DNA of 64,000 nt from Citrobacter europaeus (GCA_020099315.1 CP083650.1:1860001-1924000); one strand, 5' to 3'. Positions 9,367 through 18,662 are shown, numbered from the stretch's first letter. The notes: generated from the sequence alone by a model not told the origin. Made by a program: numbers and translations.

Positions 9367-10320
9367 ATGAAAACAGAGACTCCAGCCGTAAAAACAGTTG
9401 CCATTACTGCCGACGAAGCAGGGCAACGCATCGACAACTTTTTGCGCACCCAACTCAAGGGCGTGCCAAAAAGTATGATTTATCGCATTTTGCGTAAAGG
9501 CGAAGTGCGGGTGAACAAAAAACGCATTAAACCCGAGTACAAACTCGAAGATGGGGACATTGTGCGTATTCCACCTGTACGTGTCGCTGAACGTGAAGAA
9601 GAGGCCATTTCACCGAATTTGCAGAAGGTCGCGGCGCTGACCGATGTCATTTTATATGAAGATGACCACATTCTGGTGCTTAACAAACCCTCAGGTACGG
9701 CCGTGCATGGCGGAAGCGGATTAAGCTTTGGTGTAATTGAAGGCTTACGCGCGTTACGTCCGGAAGCGCGTTTCCTCGAACTGGTGCATCGCCTGGACCG
9801 GGATACCTCCGGTGTGCTGCTGGTTGCTAAAAAACGCTCAGCTTTACGTTCGTTGCATGAGCAGTTGCGTGAAAAAGGGATGCAGAAAGACTATCTGGCG
9901 CTGGTGAGAGGCCAGTGGCAGTCGCATGTCAAAACCGTGCAGGCGCCGCTGTTGAAGAATATTCTGCAAAGCGGCGAGCGTATCGTGCGGGTGAATCAGG
10001 AAGGCAAGCCGTCGGAAACACGCTTTAAGGTGGAGGAGCGCTATGCGTTTGCCACGCTCGTGCGCTGTAGTCCGGTGACAGGGCGTACGCACCAGATTCG
10101 TGTGCATACCCAATATGCCGGGCATCCGATAGCCTTTGACGATCGCTATGGCGACCGCGAGTTCGATAAGCAACTCACGGACACCGGACTGAACAGGCTG
10201 TTCCTGCATGCCGCGGCGTTAAAATTCACCCATCCGGGGACGGGTGAAGTAATGCGTATTGAAGCGCCGCTGGATAAGCAGTTGAAGCGCTGCCTCGAGG
10301 TATTACGCCGCAAAGCCTGA
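9367..10320 (+). CDS. rluC: RluC, 23S rRNA pseudouridine synthase (U955, U2504, U2580)
   Basis: 317 aa from the ATG at 9367; the frame opens earlier, but MKTETP matches the E. coli start (319 aa). An S4 RNA-binding domain (about residues 17-75, QRIDNFLRTQL through KKRIKPEYKLEDGD) precedes the catalytic domain with HRLDRDTSG, whose Asp is the catalytic residue of this family. RTHQIRVH, the RluA-family motif, lies in the C-terminal part. It is divergent from rne, as in E. coli. Confidence 0.96.
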   Translation: MKTETPAVKTVAITADEAGQRIDNFLRTQLKGVPKSMIYRILRKGEVRVNKKRIKPEYKLEDGDIVRIPPVRVAEREEEAISPNLQKVAALTDVILYEDDHILVLNKPSGTAVHGGSGLSFGVIEGLRALRPEARFLELVHRLDRDTSGVLLVAKKRSALRSLHEQLREKGMQKDYLALVRGQWQSHVKTVQAPLLKNILQSGERIVRVNQEGKPSETRFKVEERYAFATLVRCSPVTGRTHQIRVHTQYAGHPIAFDDRYGDREFDKQLTDTGLNRLFLHAAALKFTHPGTGEVMRIEAPLDKQLKRCLEVLRRKA

Positions 10321-10321
10321 C

Positions 10322-10396
10322 GCGCGTTGCTTATCAGGCCTACAATCGCGTTATGCGCTGTAGGCCTGACAAGACGCATCGCGTCGCCATCAGGCA
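10322..10396. repeat. REP/BIME palindromic repeat
   Basis: The short gap between the convergent rluC and yceF genes is filled with REP-type sequence: GCTTATCAGGCCTACA and its inverse TGTAGGCCTGAC, followed by GCGTCGCCATCAGGC. Such elements sit in transcribed intergenic DNA, stabilise upstream mRNA and can bind gyrase or IHF. Confidence 0.85.
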
Positions 10397-10402
10397 GATT
10401 AA

Positions 10403-10987
10403 CTAGGCGTTCAGCGGGTTCATCTCTTCCCGGCGCAGCATTTGACACAATGCGATCAGCGGCAGGCCGATCAGCGTATTTGGGTCGCGGCCCTCAAGAC
10501 GCTCAAAGAGAGCAATACCTAACCCCTCACTTTTAAAACTACCGGCACAATGTAGCGGGCGTTCTTTGCGCAGGTAATCATCAATTTCCGCTTCGCTTAA
10601 ATGCCGAAAATGGACATCGAACGGCTCAACCTCAGTTTGTAAATGTCCGGTAGCTGAATTATAGAGCGCCAGTCCGGTGTAAAACGTTACAATATTGCCA
10701 CGGGCTTTGAGTAATTGTTGGCGCGCATTTTCTTCTGTTAACGGTTTGCCGGTTATTTCACCATCAAGAACACAAATTTGATCGGAGCCGATAATAAGGT
10801 GCGCTGGATAGCGGTGGGCGAGAGATTGCGCTTTTTTCTGCGCCAGTCGCGAGACTAAATGGCGTGGCGCTTCGCCGGGTAACGGCGTTTCATCCACCTC
10901 GGGAGCCGCGCATTCGAACGGAATTGCCAGTTTTTCAAGTAAAGCGCGACGCCAGGGAGAGGTCGAGGCAAGTATAAGTTGAGGCAT
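10403..10987 (-). CDS. yceF: YceF, Maf-family nucleoside triphosphate pyrophosphatase (m7GTP type)
   Basis: 194 aa, the E. coli length. It begins LILASTSPWRRALLEKL, the Maf signature that binds the triphosphate, and has IIGSDQICVLDG with the catalytic Asp near residue 70. The E. coli protein hydrolyses m7GTP and is thought to clear modified nucleotides from the pool. It is divergent from yceD. Confidence 0.95.
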   Translation of the reverse strand: MPQLILASTSPWRRALLEKLAIPFECAAPEVDETPLPGEAPRHLVSRLAQKKAQSLAHRYPAHLIIGSDQICVLDGEITGKPLTEENARQQLLKARGNIVTFYTGLALYNSATGHLQTEVEPFDVHFRHLSEAEIDDYLRKERPLHCAGSFKSEGLGIALFERLEGRDPNTLIGLPLIALCQMLRREEMNPLNA

Positions 10988-11184
10988 ATTTTTCCCCTCG
11001 CATATAGCGTATTGATGAGAGCCATTTTAAACTATGGACTTCGTCCTACAAGCTGGCTGTATTGGCTTGTGTTGAGCGATTTTAAGTCGATGACCCGCAA
11101 TGTGTGCGAATTATTGGCAAAAGGCAACCACAGGCTGCCTTTTTCTTTGACTATATGACGTTACAAAGTTAATATGCGCGCCCT

Positions 11185-11706
11185 ATGCAAAAGGTAAAAT
11201 TACCCCTGACTCTTGATCCGGTTCGTACGGCTCAAAAACGCCTCGATTATGAAGGTATCTATACTTCTGATCTGGTTGAGCGCGTCGCCGATTCTGTAGT
11301 CAGTGTGGACAGTGATGTGGAATGCTCCATGTCGTTCGCGATCGATAACCAGCGCCTTGCCGTCATAACCGGTGATGCAAAAGTATCGGTTACGCTCGAA
11401 TGTCAGCGTTGCGGGAAACCGTTCCCACTTCATGTTCACACAACATATTGTTTTAGTCCTGTCCGTTCTGACGAGCAGGCTGAAGCACTCCCGGAAGCGT
11501 ATGAGCCGATTGAGGTTAACGAATTCGGTGAAATCGATCTGCTTGCAATGGTTGAAGATGAGATTATCCTCTCCTTGCCGGTAGTTCCGGTGCATGATTC
11601 TGAACACTGTGAAGTGTCCGAGGCGGACATGGTCTTTGGCGAATTGCCTGATGAAGCGCAAAAACCAAACCCATTTGCCGTATTAGCCAGCTTAAAGCGT
11701 AAGTAA
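11185..11706 (+). CDS. yceD: YceD, DUF177 protein, first gene of the rpmF-fab cluster
   Basis: 173 aa, as in E. coli. This is a DUF177 family protein with a Cys pair in LECQRCGKPF near residue 75. Its bacterial role is not firmly known; plant relatives act in 23S rRNA accumulation, which fits its constant pairing with L32. The rpmF start follows 16 bp after the stop, so the two are cotranscribed. Confidence 0.94.
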   Translation: MQKVKLPLTLDPVRTAQKRLDYEGIYTSDLVERVADSVVSVDSDVECSMSFAIDNQRLAVITGDAKVSVTLECQRCGKPFPLHVHTTYCFSPVRSDEQAEALPEAYEPIEVNEFGEIDLLAMVEDEIILSLPVVPVHDSEHCEVSEADMVFGELPDEAQKPNPFAVLASLKRK

Positions 11707-11722
11707 TTGAGGAGTAAGGTCC

Positions 11723-11896
11723 ATGGCCGTACAACAGAATAAACCAACCCGTTCCAAACGTGGCATGCGTCGTTCTCATGACGCTCTGACCGCAGTCACC
11801 AGCCTGTCTGTAGACAAAACTTCTGGTGAACAACACCTGCGTCACCACATCACTGCCGACGGTTTCTACCGTGGCCGTAAGGTAATCGCTAAGTAA
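11723..11896 (+). CDS. rpmF: Ribosomal protein bL32
   Basis: 57 aa, the exact bL32 length. It begins MAVQQNKPTRSKRGMRRSHD, the invariant L32 N-terminus, and ends GFYRGRKVIAK. It is a structural protein of the 50S subunit. A GAGGAGTAAGG ribosome site precedes the ATG. It lies between yceD and plsX, which couples ribosome and membrane lipid genes in one operon. Confidence 0.98.
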   Translation: MAVQQNKPTRSKRGMRRSHDALTAVTSLSVDKTSGEQHLRHHITADGFYRGRKVIAK

Positions 11897-11971
11897 TCAC
11901 GCATGACTCGATGGCTTTCCCACTACGGTGAGAAAGACAAAGAGTACACGCGTGATGAAGCTTAGTGAGGC

Positions 11972-11993
11972 TTTCCCCGGGTAACTGGGGAAA
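11972..11993 (+). other. Intercistronic hairpin between rpmF and plsX
   Basis: A 7-bp stem, TTTCCCC / GGGGAAA with an 8-nt loop, lies in the 122-bp rpmF-plsX gap and has no T run. It is more likely an RNA processing or attenuation structure than a full terminator. Confidence 0.5.
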
Positions 11994-12018
11994 CACCTAA
12001 CCGGGCAGCGACGATACC

Positions 12019-13098
12019 TTGACACGTCTAACCCTGGCGTTAGATGTCATGGGGGGAGATTTTGGCCCTACCGTGACAGTGCCTGCAGCATTGCAGGCAC
12101 TGAATTCTAATTCGCAACTCACACTTCTTTTAGTCGGGGATCCCGATACAATCACGCCATTACTTGCCAAAGCTGACTTCGAACAACGTTCACGTCTGCA
12201 GATTATCCCTGCTCAGTCAGTTATTGCCAGTGATGCCCGGCCCTCGCAAGCTATTCGCGCCAGTCGTGGAAGCTCAATGCGTGTTGCCCTGGAGCTCGTG
12301 AAAGAAGGTCGAGCGCAAGCCTGTGTGAGCGCCGGTAATACGGGCGCGCTAATGGGACTTGCGAAGTTATTGCTCAAACCTCTTGAGGGGATTGAGCGTC
12401 CTGCGTTGGTGACGGTTTTACCCCATCAGCAAAAGGGCAAAACGGTGGTGTTGGATTTGGGCGCCAACGTGGATTGTGATAGCACGATGTTGGTGCAATT
12501 TGCCGTCATGGGTTCCGTGCTGGCAGAAGAGGTGGTTGGCATTGCCAATCCCCGAGTTGCGTTGCTCAACATCGGCGAAGAAGAAACCAAGGGTCTCGAC
12601 AGTATTCGGGATGCTTCTGCAGTGCTAAAAACAATCCCTTCTATTAATTATATCGGCTATCTTGAAGCCAATGAGTTACTGACTGGCAAAACCGATGTGT
12701 TGGTCTGTGACGGCTTTACAGGTAATGTCACATTAAAGACGATGGAAGGTGTTGTCAGAATGTTCCTTTCACTGCTGAAGTCTCAGGGTGAGGGCAAAAA
12801 ACGGTCGTGGTGGCTGCTGTTATTAAAACGTTGGTTACAAAAAAGCCTGACAAGGCGATTTAGTCACCTCAACCCCGACCAGTATAATGGCGCCTGTCTG
12901 TTAGGATTGCGCGGCACGGTGATTAAGAGTCATGGTGCAGCCAATCAGCGAGCATTTGAAGTCGCGATTGAACAGGCAGTGCAGGCGGTGCAGCGACAAG
13001 TTCCTCAGCGAATTGCCGCTCGCCTGGAATCTGTATACCCAGCTGGATTCGAACTGCTGGACGGTGGCGAAAGCGCAACCTCACGAGCACACAGATAA
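12019..13098 (+). CDS. plsX: PlsX, phosphate acyltransferase
   Basis: 359 aa from a TTG start (MTRLTLALDVMGGDFGP), against 356 aa in E. coli. PlsX converts acyl-ACP to acyl-phosphate, the donor for glycerol-3-phosphate acylation by PlsY. Family motifs are GGDFGP at the N-terminus, SAGNTGALMG near residue 105 and DGFTGNVTLKT near 235. The C-terminus is a few residues longer than the K-12 protein. fabH follows 77 bp downstream. Confidence 0.96.
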   Translation: MTRLTLALDVMGGDFGPTVTVPAALQALNSNSQLTLLLVGDPDTITPLLAKADFEQRSRLQIIPAQSVIASDARPSQAIRASRGSSMRVALELVKEGRAQACVSAGNTGALMGLAKLLLKPLEGIERPALVTVLPHQQKGKTVVLDLGANVDCDSTMLVQFAVMGSVLAEEVVGIANPRVALLNIGEEETKGLDSIRDASAVLKTIPSINYIGYLEANELLTGKTDVLVCDGFTGNVTLKTMEGVVRMFLSLLKSQGEGKKRSWWLLLLKRWLQKSLTRRFSHLNPDQYNGACLLGLRGTVIKSHGAANQRAFEVAIEQAVQAVQRQVPQRIAARLESVYPAGFELLDGGESATSRAHR

Positions 13099-13175
13099 CG
13101 ATGTGTTTGTGAATGCTGCCAACGTATCAGCGATTTGCTCGTGGCGGTATATAACCAAAAAGTGACTGAGCGTAC

Positions 13176-14129
13176 ATGTATACGAAGATTATTGGTACTG
13201 GCAGCTATCTGCCTGAACAAGTGCGTACTAACGCCGATTTGGAAAAAATGGTTGAGACATCTGATGAGTGGATCGTTACTCGTACAGGTATCCGTGAACG
13301 CCATATTGCAGCGCCAAATGAAACAGTTGCGACGATGGGCTTTGCCGCCGCAAACCGCGCAATTGAAATGGCGGGCATCGACAAAGAACAAATTGGTCTG
13401 ATTGTGGTTGCCACCACGTCATCCACTCACGCATTTCCAAGCGCGGCATGCCAGATCCAAAGTATGCTGGGGATCAAAGGCTGTCCGGCGTTTGACGTTG
13501 CGGCCGCTTGTGCCGGTTTCACTTACGCGCTGAGCGTTGCCGACCAGTACGTTAAGTCTGGCGCAGTGAAGCATGCTCTGGTGGTTGGCTCAGATGTTCT
13601 GGCCCGTACCTGTGATCCAACCGATCGCGGAACGATCATTATTTTCGGAGATGGCGCGGGTGCGGTTGTACTGAGCGCATCTGAAGAGCCTGGCATTCTC
13701 TCCACGCATCTGCACGCGGATGGTCGCTATGGCGAACTGTTAACGCTGCCCAATGCCGATCGCGTTAACCCGGAAAACCCGATCCACCTGACGATGGCGG
13801 GTAACGAAGTCTTTAAAGTCGCGGTGACCGAGCTTGCACACATCGTTGATGAAACGCTGGAAGCGAATAATCTGGATCGTTCTGCGCTGGACTGGCTGGT
13901 GCCGCATCAGGCAAACCTGCGTATTATCAGCGCAACAGCGAAAAAGCTGGGTATGTCGATGGATAATGTTGTCGTGACGCTCGACAGACATGGCAATACC
14001 TCCGCGGCCTCCGTACCGTGCGCGCTGGATGAAGCCGTCCGCGACGGGCGTATTAAAGCTGGGCAGTTGATATTGCTTGAAGCCTTTGGGGGTGGATTCA
14101 CCTGGGGCTCTGCGCTGATTCGTTTCTAG
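13176..14129 (+). CDS. fabH: FabH, beta-ketoacyl-ACP synthase III
   Basis: 317 aa, the E. coli length. It condenses acetyl-CoA with malonyl-ACP to start fatty acid synthesis. The thiolase-fold catalytic triad is present: Cys in AAACAGFTYAL (about residue 112), His in WLVPHQANLRI (about 244) and Asn in HGNTSAASVP (about 274). fabD follows after 15 bp. Confidence 0.98.
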   Translation: MYTKIIGTGSYLPEQVRTNADLEKMVETSDEWIVTRTGIRERHIAAPNETVATMGFAAANRAIEMAGIDKEQIGLIVVATTSSTHAFPSAACQIQSMLGIKGCPAFDVAAACAGFTYALSVADQYVKSGAVKHALVVGSDVLARTCDPTDRGTIIIFGDGAGAVVLSASEEPGILSTHLHADGRYGELLTLPNADRVNPENPIHLTMAGNEVFKVAVTELAHIVDETLEANNLDRSALDWLVPHQANLRIISATAKKLGMSMDNVVVTLDRHGNTSAASVPCALDEAVRDGRIKAGQLILLEAFGGGFTWGSALIRF

Positions 14130-14144
14130 TATAAGGATTTAACC

Positions 14145-15074
14145 ATGACGCAATTTGCATTTGTGTTCCCGGGGCAGGGTTCCCAGACCGTTGGGATGTT
14201 GTCTGAAATGGCGGCAAACTACCCAATTGTTGAAGAAACTTTTGCTGAAGCATCAGCTGCGCTGGGCTATGATCTGTGGGCGTTGACTCAGCAGGGGCCG
14301 GCCGAAGAACTGAATAAAACCTGGCAGACGCAGCCAGCGCTGTTGACCGCCTCGGTCGCGCTTTATCGCGTATGGCAGCAGCAGGGTGGCAAAACACCTG
14401 CGCTGATGGCGGGTCACAGCCTGGGCGAATACTCTGCGCTGGTATGTGCGGGTGTTATCGGTTTTGCCGATGCCGTACGTCTGGTTGAACTGCGTGGTAA
14501 ATTCATGCAGGAAGCCGTGCCGGAAGGCACTGGCGGCATGTCTGCTATTATCGGTCTGGACGACGCGGCTATCGCTAAAGCGTGTGAAGAGTCGGCCGAA
14601 GGTCAGGTGGTTTCACCGGTTAACTTTAACTCACCGGGTCAGGTGGTTATTGCCGGGCACAAAGAAGCCGTAGAACGTGCCGGCGCTGCCTGTAAAGCTG
14701 CTGGCGCTAAGCGTGCTTTGCCGCTGCCGGTCAGCGTTCCTTCTCACTGCGCGCTGATGAAGCCTGCTGCTGAGAAACTGGCTGTTGAATTGCAAAAAAT
14801 CACGTTTAACGCGCCGACCGTTGCGGTAGTCAACAACGTCGACGTGAAGTGCGAAACCGACGCTGACGCTATTCGCGATGCGCTGGTTCGTCAGCTGTAC
14901 AGCCCGGTTCAGTGGACTAAAACCGTTGAATTTATGGCATCCCAGGGCGTAGAGCACCTGTATGAAGTTGGTCCGGGTAAAGTTCTGACCGGTTTGACGA
15001 AACGTATTGTTGACACCCTGACTGCTTCGGCACTGAATGAGCCGGCGGCACTGTCTGCGGCGCTAGAGCAATAA
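14145..15074 (+). CDS. fabD: FabD, malonyl-CoA:ACP transacylase
   Basis: 309 aa, as in E. coli. It loads malonyl groups onto AcpP. The nucleophile elbow GHSLGEYSAL (Ser near 92) and the SVPSHCALM catalytic His (near 201) are intact, as is the N-terminal FPGQGSQ. It has a good ribosome site and sits tightly between fabH and fabG. Confidence 0.98.
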   Translation: MTQFAFVFPGQGSQTVGMLSEMAANYPIVEETFAEASAALGYDLWALTQQGPAEELNKTWQTQPALLTASVALYRVWQQQGGKTPALMAGHSLGEYSALVCAGVIGFADAVRLVELRGKFMQEAVPEGTGGMSAIIGLDDAAIAKACEESAEGQVVSPVNFNSPGQVVIAGHKEAVERAGAACKAAGAKRALPLPVSVPSHCALMKPAAEKLAVELQKITFNAPTVAVVNNVDVKCETDADAIRDALVRQLYSPVQWTKTVEFMASQGVEHLYEVGPGKVLTGLTKRIVDTLTASALNEPAALSAALEQ

Positions 15075-15086
15075 AAGAGGAAGACC

Positions 15087-15821
15087 ATGAGTTTTGAAGG
15101 AAAAATCGCGCTGGTTACCGGTGCAAGCCGTGGCATTGGCCGCGCAATTGCTGAGACACTCGTTGCCCGTGGCGCGAAAGTTATCGGTACTGCCACCAGC
15201 GAAAGCGGCGCGCAGGCCATTAGTGATTACTTAGGTGCAAATGGTAAAGGTCTGATGTTGAATGTGACCGATCCGGCATCTATCGAATCTGTTCTGGAAA
15301 ATATTCGCGCAGAATTTGGTGAAGTCGATATCCTGGTCAATAATGCCGGGATTACTCGTGATAACCTGTTAATGCGCATGAAAGATGACGAGTGGAACGA
15401 TATCATCGAAACCAACCTGTCATCTGTTTTCCGTCTGTCAAAAGCGGTAATGCGAGCTATGATGAAAAAGCGTCATGGGCGTATTATCACTATCGGTTCT
15501 GTGGTTGGTACCATGGGAAATGCGGGTCAGGCTAACTACGCTGCGGCGAAAGCGGGTCTGATCGGCTTCAGTAAATCACTGGCGCGCGAAGTTGCGTCTC
15601 GTGGCATTACTGTAAACGTTGTTGCTCCGGGCTTTATTGAAACGGACATGACGCGTGCGCTGTCTGATGATCAGCGTGCGGGTACGCTGGCGGCAGTACC
15701 TGCGGGTCGTCTTGGCGAACCGAAAGAAATCGCCAGCGCGGTTGCATTTTTAGCTTCTGACGAAGCAAGTTACATCACAGGTGAGACTTTGCACGTCAAC
15801 GGCGGGATGTACATGGTTTAA
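15087..15821 (+). CDS. fabG: FabG, 3-oxoacyl-ACP reductase
   Basis: 244 aa. This NADPH-dependent short-chain dehydrogenase carries out the first reduction of each elongation cycle. It shows the nucleotide-binding TGASRGIGRAIA, NNAG, the catalytic Ser in GSVVGTMG and the YAAAKAG Tyr/Lys pair. AGAGGAAG precedes the start, 12 bp after fabD. Confidence 0.98.
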   Translation: MSFEGKIALVTGASRGIGRAIAETLVARGAKVIGTATSESGAQAISDYLGANGKGLMLNVTDPASIESVLENIRAEFGEVDILVNNAGITRDNLLMRMKDDEWNDIIETNLSSVFRLSKAVMRAMMKKRHGRIITIGSVVGTMGNAGQANYAAAKAGLIGFSKSLAREVASRGITVNVVAPGFIETDMTRALSDDQRAGTLAAVPAGRLGEPKEIASAVAFLASDEASYITGETLHVNGGMYMV

Positions 15822-15890
15822 CCACGATGAAAAATATTTGCGTTATTGTAGGTCTTGGCCTCAAAATAACGTAAAATCGTGGTAAGACCT
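15821..15890 (+). other. Nested inverted repeats in the fabG-acpP spacer
   Basis: ACCACGAT (15821-15828) pairs with ATCGTGGT (15876-15883), and inside it CGTTATT (15841-15847) pairs with AATAACG (15865-15871). A competing pairing is also possible: AGGTCTT (15850-15856) with AAGACCT (15884-15890). The two folds cannot both form fully, so this part of the acpP leader may switch or mark a processing site. Confidence 0.5.
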
Positions 15891-15975
15891 GCCGGGATTT
15901 AGTTGCAAATTTTTCAACATTTTATACACTACGAAAACCATCGCGAAAGCGAGTTTTGATAGGAAATTTAAGAGT

Positions 15976-16212
15976 ATGAGCACTATCGAAGAACGCGTTA
16001 AGAAAATTATCGGCGAACAGCTGGGCGTTAAGCAGGAAGAAGTAACCAACAATGCTTCCTTCGTTGAAGACCTGGGCGCAGATTCTCTTGACACCGTTGA
16101 GCTGGTAATGGCTCTGGAAGAAGAGTTTGATACTGAGATTCCGGACGAAGAAGCTGAGAAAATCACTACCGTTCAGGCTGCCATTGATTACATCAACGGC
16201 CACCAGGCGTAA
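15976..16212 (+). CDS. acpP: AcpP, acyl carrier protein
   Basis: 78 aa, highly acidic and essentially identical to E. coli AcpP. The 4'-phosphopantetheine attachment serine lies in [11 protein letters not shown] (about residue 37). It carries growing acyl chains for the surrounding Fab enzymes. A 154-bp leader with paired repeats and AT-rich DNA lies upstream, suggesting its own promoter for high expression; I could not settle the -35 element. Confidence 0.99.
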
Positions 16213-16223
16213 GTGAACATCTC

Positions 16224-16259
16224 CAGGCGGTCATTCGACCGCCTGAGTTTTATCTTTTT
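16224..16259 (+). terminator. Terminator or attenuator between acpP and fabF
   Basis: A 9-bp perfect stem, CAGGCGGTC / GACCGCCTG with an ATTC loop, is followed by a T-rich tail. Placed between acpP and fabF, it would make acpP mRNA much more abundant than fabF mRNA. Confidence 0.8.
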
Positions 16260-16297
16260 ATCCCACTTGAATTATTTTCCCTCCCTGGAGGACAACC

Positions 16298-17539
16298 GTG
16301 TCTAAGCGTCGTGTAGTTGTGACCGGACTGGGCATGTTGTCTCCTGTCGGCAATACCGTAGAGTCTACCTGGAAAGCTCTCCTTGCCGGTCAGAGTGGCA
16401 TCAGCCTGATCGACCATTTCGATACTAGCGCCTATGCAACGAAATTTGCTGGCTTAGTAAAGGATTTTAACTGTGAAGACATTATCTCGCGCAAAGAACA
16501 GCGCAAGATGGATGCTTTCATTCAATATGGAATTGTCGCTGGCGTTCAGGCCATGCAGGATTCTGGCCTCGAAATTACGGAAGAGAACGCTCACCGTATT
16601 GGCGCCGCTATTGGCTCTGGTATTGGCGGTCTCGGTCTTATCGAAGAAAACCATACCTCTCTGGTAAACGGTGGACCGCGTAAGATCAGCCCGTTCTTCG
16701 TTCCGTCGACGATTGTTAACATGGTGGCAGGTCACCTGACCATCATGTACGGCCTGCAGGGGCCAAGCATCTCCATCGCGACGGCCTGTACTTCAGGCGT
16801 ACATAACATCGGTCATGCCGCACGTATCATTGCATACGGCGATGCAGACGCGATGGTTGCGGGTGGTGCAGAAAAAGCCAGTACGCCGCTGGGCGTGGGT
16901 GGTTTTGGCGCAGCACGTGCGTTGTCTACGCGTAATGATAACCCGCAAGCGGCAAGCCGCCCGTGGGACAAAGATCGTGATGGCTTCGTGTTGGGCGACG
17001 GCGCAGGCATGGTGGTACTGGAAGAGTACGAGCATGCAAAAGCGCGCGGTGCAAAAATTTATGCTGAAGTCGTTGGTTTTGGCATGAGCAGCGATGCTTA
17101 CCACATGACGTCACCACCGGAAAACGGTGCAGGCGCTGCTCTGGCAATGGTCAACGCACTGCGCGATGCGGCTATCGAAGCAGGTCAGATCGGCTATGTT
17201 AACGCGCATGGTACGTCTACTCCTGCAGGTGATAAAGCTGAAACCCAGGCAGTGAAATCTGTCTTTGGCGATGCGGCAAGCCGTGTGATGGTCAGCTCCA
17301 CTAAATCCATGACCGGACACCTGTTGGGTGCGGCGGGCGCGGTAGAGTCTATTTTCTCTATCCTGGCGCTGCGCGATCAGGCTATTCCACCAACCATCAA
17401 CCTGGATAACCCGGATGAAGGTTGTGACCTGGACTTCGTACCTCACGAAGCGCGTCAGGTTAGTGGTCTGGAGTTCGCCCTGTGTAACTCCTTCGGCTTC
17501 GGTGGCACCAACGGCTCGCTGATTTTCAAACGCGTGTAG
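16298..17539 (+). CDS. fabF: FabF, beta-ketoacyl-ACP synthase II
   Basis: 413 aa, the E. coli length. It elongates acyl-ACP, notably palmitoleate to cis-vaccenate. The Cys-His-His triad is present: TACTSGVHNI (about 163), VNAHGTSTP (about 303) and KSMTGHLLGA (about 340), with GFGGTNGS near the end. CTGGAGG precedes a GTG start. In K-12 pabC follows directly; here a fimbrial operon intervenes. Confidence 0.98.
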   Translation: MSKRRVVVTGLGMLSPVGNTVESTWKALLAGQSGISLIDHFDTSAYATKFAGLVKDFNCEDIISRKEQRKMDAFIQYGIVAGVQAMQDSGLEITEENAHRIGAAIGSGIGGLGLIEENHTSLVNGGPRKISPFFVPSTIVNMVAGHLTIMYGLQGPSISIATACTSGVHNIGHAARIIAYGDADAMVAGGAEKASTPLGVGGFGAARALSTRNDNPQAASRPWDKDRDGFVLGDGAGMVVLEEYEHAKARGAKIYAEVVGFGMSSDAYHMTSPPENGAGAALAMVNALRDAAIEAGQIGYVNAHGTSTPAGDKAETQAVKSVFGDAASRVMVSSTKSMTGHLLGAAGAVESIFSILALRDQAIPPTINLDNPDEGCDLDFVPHEARQVSGLEFALCNSFGFGGTNGSLIFKRV

Positions 17540-17559
17540 TTGGCCGCAAAGCAATATAA

Positions 17560-17587
17560 ACGGAGCGCTTAGCGCTCCGTTTTTTTA
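17560..17587. terminator. Terminator after fabF, shared with the convergent fimbrial operon
   Basis: The hairpin ACGGAGCGCT / AGCGCTCCGT is followed by seven T, 15 bp before the end of the last fimbrial gene. The A-rich left flank also serves transcripts from the right. Confidence 0.85.
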
Positions 17588-17601
17588 TACCTTGAACACG
17601 G

Positions 17602-18126
17602 CTACTGGTAGGTAAAGGTAAGCTGAACGGTGGTTATAAATTCTCCGGCGGTGACCGCCCCTGTCGGGGTATACATCCGCGCCGATAGCGGAAAGACCGC
17701 CCGGCGGCTGGTGCTATCCACTGAGGTTGCCAGTTCATCTGCCGGTGATATCTCGCTGAGATGGTCGCGGGTCATGATTTGCAGCGCTATGCCGCTGGCG
17801 CTGCCTTGGGCGTTGGCGAATTTGGTGATGTCATCGGTATCCGCATCGCCGCTGAACAATGCCGTGACCTGCGTGGTTGACGGCGGGCAAGCGGACAGCG
17901 TCAGAGTGAAATCCTGCCATTCGCTGGTATCGCCAACGTTTGGGTAGTCAACGGCGCGCGCCTGTTCGAAGGTGACCGTCTGTTCTTTGGTACCCGTGTC
18001 TACCGTACAGGCCGAGGCCACGACGGTGCCGCTCAGGTTAATGTCGGTAGCCTGTACGGCATGAAAGCCGCTTATCGCCCACAGGCAGGTCAGGGCAGGG
18101 AGCAGTTTGCTTATTCGTTGCGCCAT
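17602..18126 (-). CDS. Minor fimbrial subunit (last gene of operon)
   Basis: 174 aa type 1-like pilin. It has a signal peptide ending in HAVQA, a conserved Cys pair (SACTVDTG and SACPPSTTQ) and the C-terminal beta strand ending TFTYQ, with the penultimate Tyr recognised by periplasmic chaperones. It resembles the neighbouring 173-aa subunit and probably arose by duplication. It lies 14 bp downstream of that gene, so it is cotranscribed. Confidence 0.88.
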   Translation of the reverse strand: MAQRISKLLPALTCLWAISGFHAVQATDINLSGTVVASACTVDTGTKEQTVTFEQARAVDYPNVGDTSEWQDFTLTLSACPPSTTQVTALFSGDADTDDITKFANAQGSASGIALQIMTRDHLSEISPADELATSVDSTSRRAVFPLSARMYTPTGAVTAGEFITTVQLTFTYQ

Positions 18127-18140
18127 TGTCCCGTCCTGGA

Positions 18141-18662
18141 TTACTGATAGGTGAAGGTGGCCTGCACCTGGCCGACAATGGTCCCCGGCATGACACTGCC
18201 GTTCGATACCGCGCGGGCGCGCATCACCAGGTCATAGGCGTGCGATGCGCTGGGAATGGTGACATTTTCCAGCTTTGCGCCGTTCTTATAGGCTTTTTCG
18301 CTGCTGCCGTCCGTCAGTTCCAGCTTCAGGTTGGTCGCGGTACCGGTATTTTTATAGTATGCCGTATCCGTATCAGCGGTCCCGGCAAACGCCACGCTAA
18401 ATGAGGTCGTAGAAGCCGGGCAACTGGTGAGCCTGAGCGTCACGTCAGTCCATGTGGTAGCGCTGCCGCTGGCGGATAGCGAATCTGCCTGAATGTTATC
18501 GCCTAAGTTAACCGCCAGAGATTCATTATTGCCGTTGACCACGCAGGGGGAGGCGACAACCTTGCCGGTGATATCAATATTGACCGCCTGGCTGGCCGTC
18601 GAAAACAGCCCACCGCACGCCAGCAGGCACAGCGCCATTTTGTTTCCGTTGATGATGTGCAT
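18141..18662 (-). CDS. Minor fimbrial subunit
   Basis: 173 aa. The signal peptide ends in ASQAVN, and the Cys pair (SPCVVNGN and TSCPASTTS) and pilin C-terminus TFTYQ are present. It is likely a tip-fibrillum or adaptor subunit placed between adhesin and rod by donor-strand exchange. AAGGA precedes the ATG, 12 bp after the adhesin gene. Confidence 0.88.
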   Translation of the reverse strand: MHIINGNKMALCLLACGGLFSTASQAVNIDITGKVVASPCVVNGNNESLAVNLGDNIQADSLSASGSATTWTDVTLRLTSCPASTTSFSVAFAGTADTDTAYYKNTGTATNLKLELTDGSSEKAYKNGAKLENVTIPSASHAYDLVMRARAVSNGSVMPGTIVGQVQATFTYQ

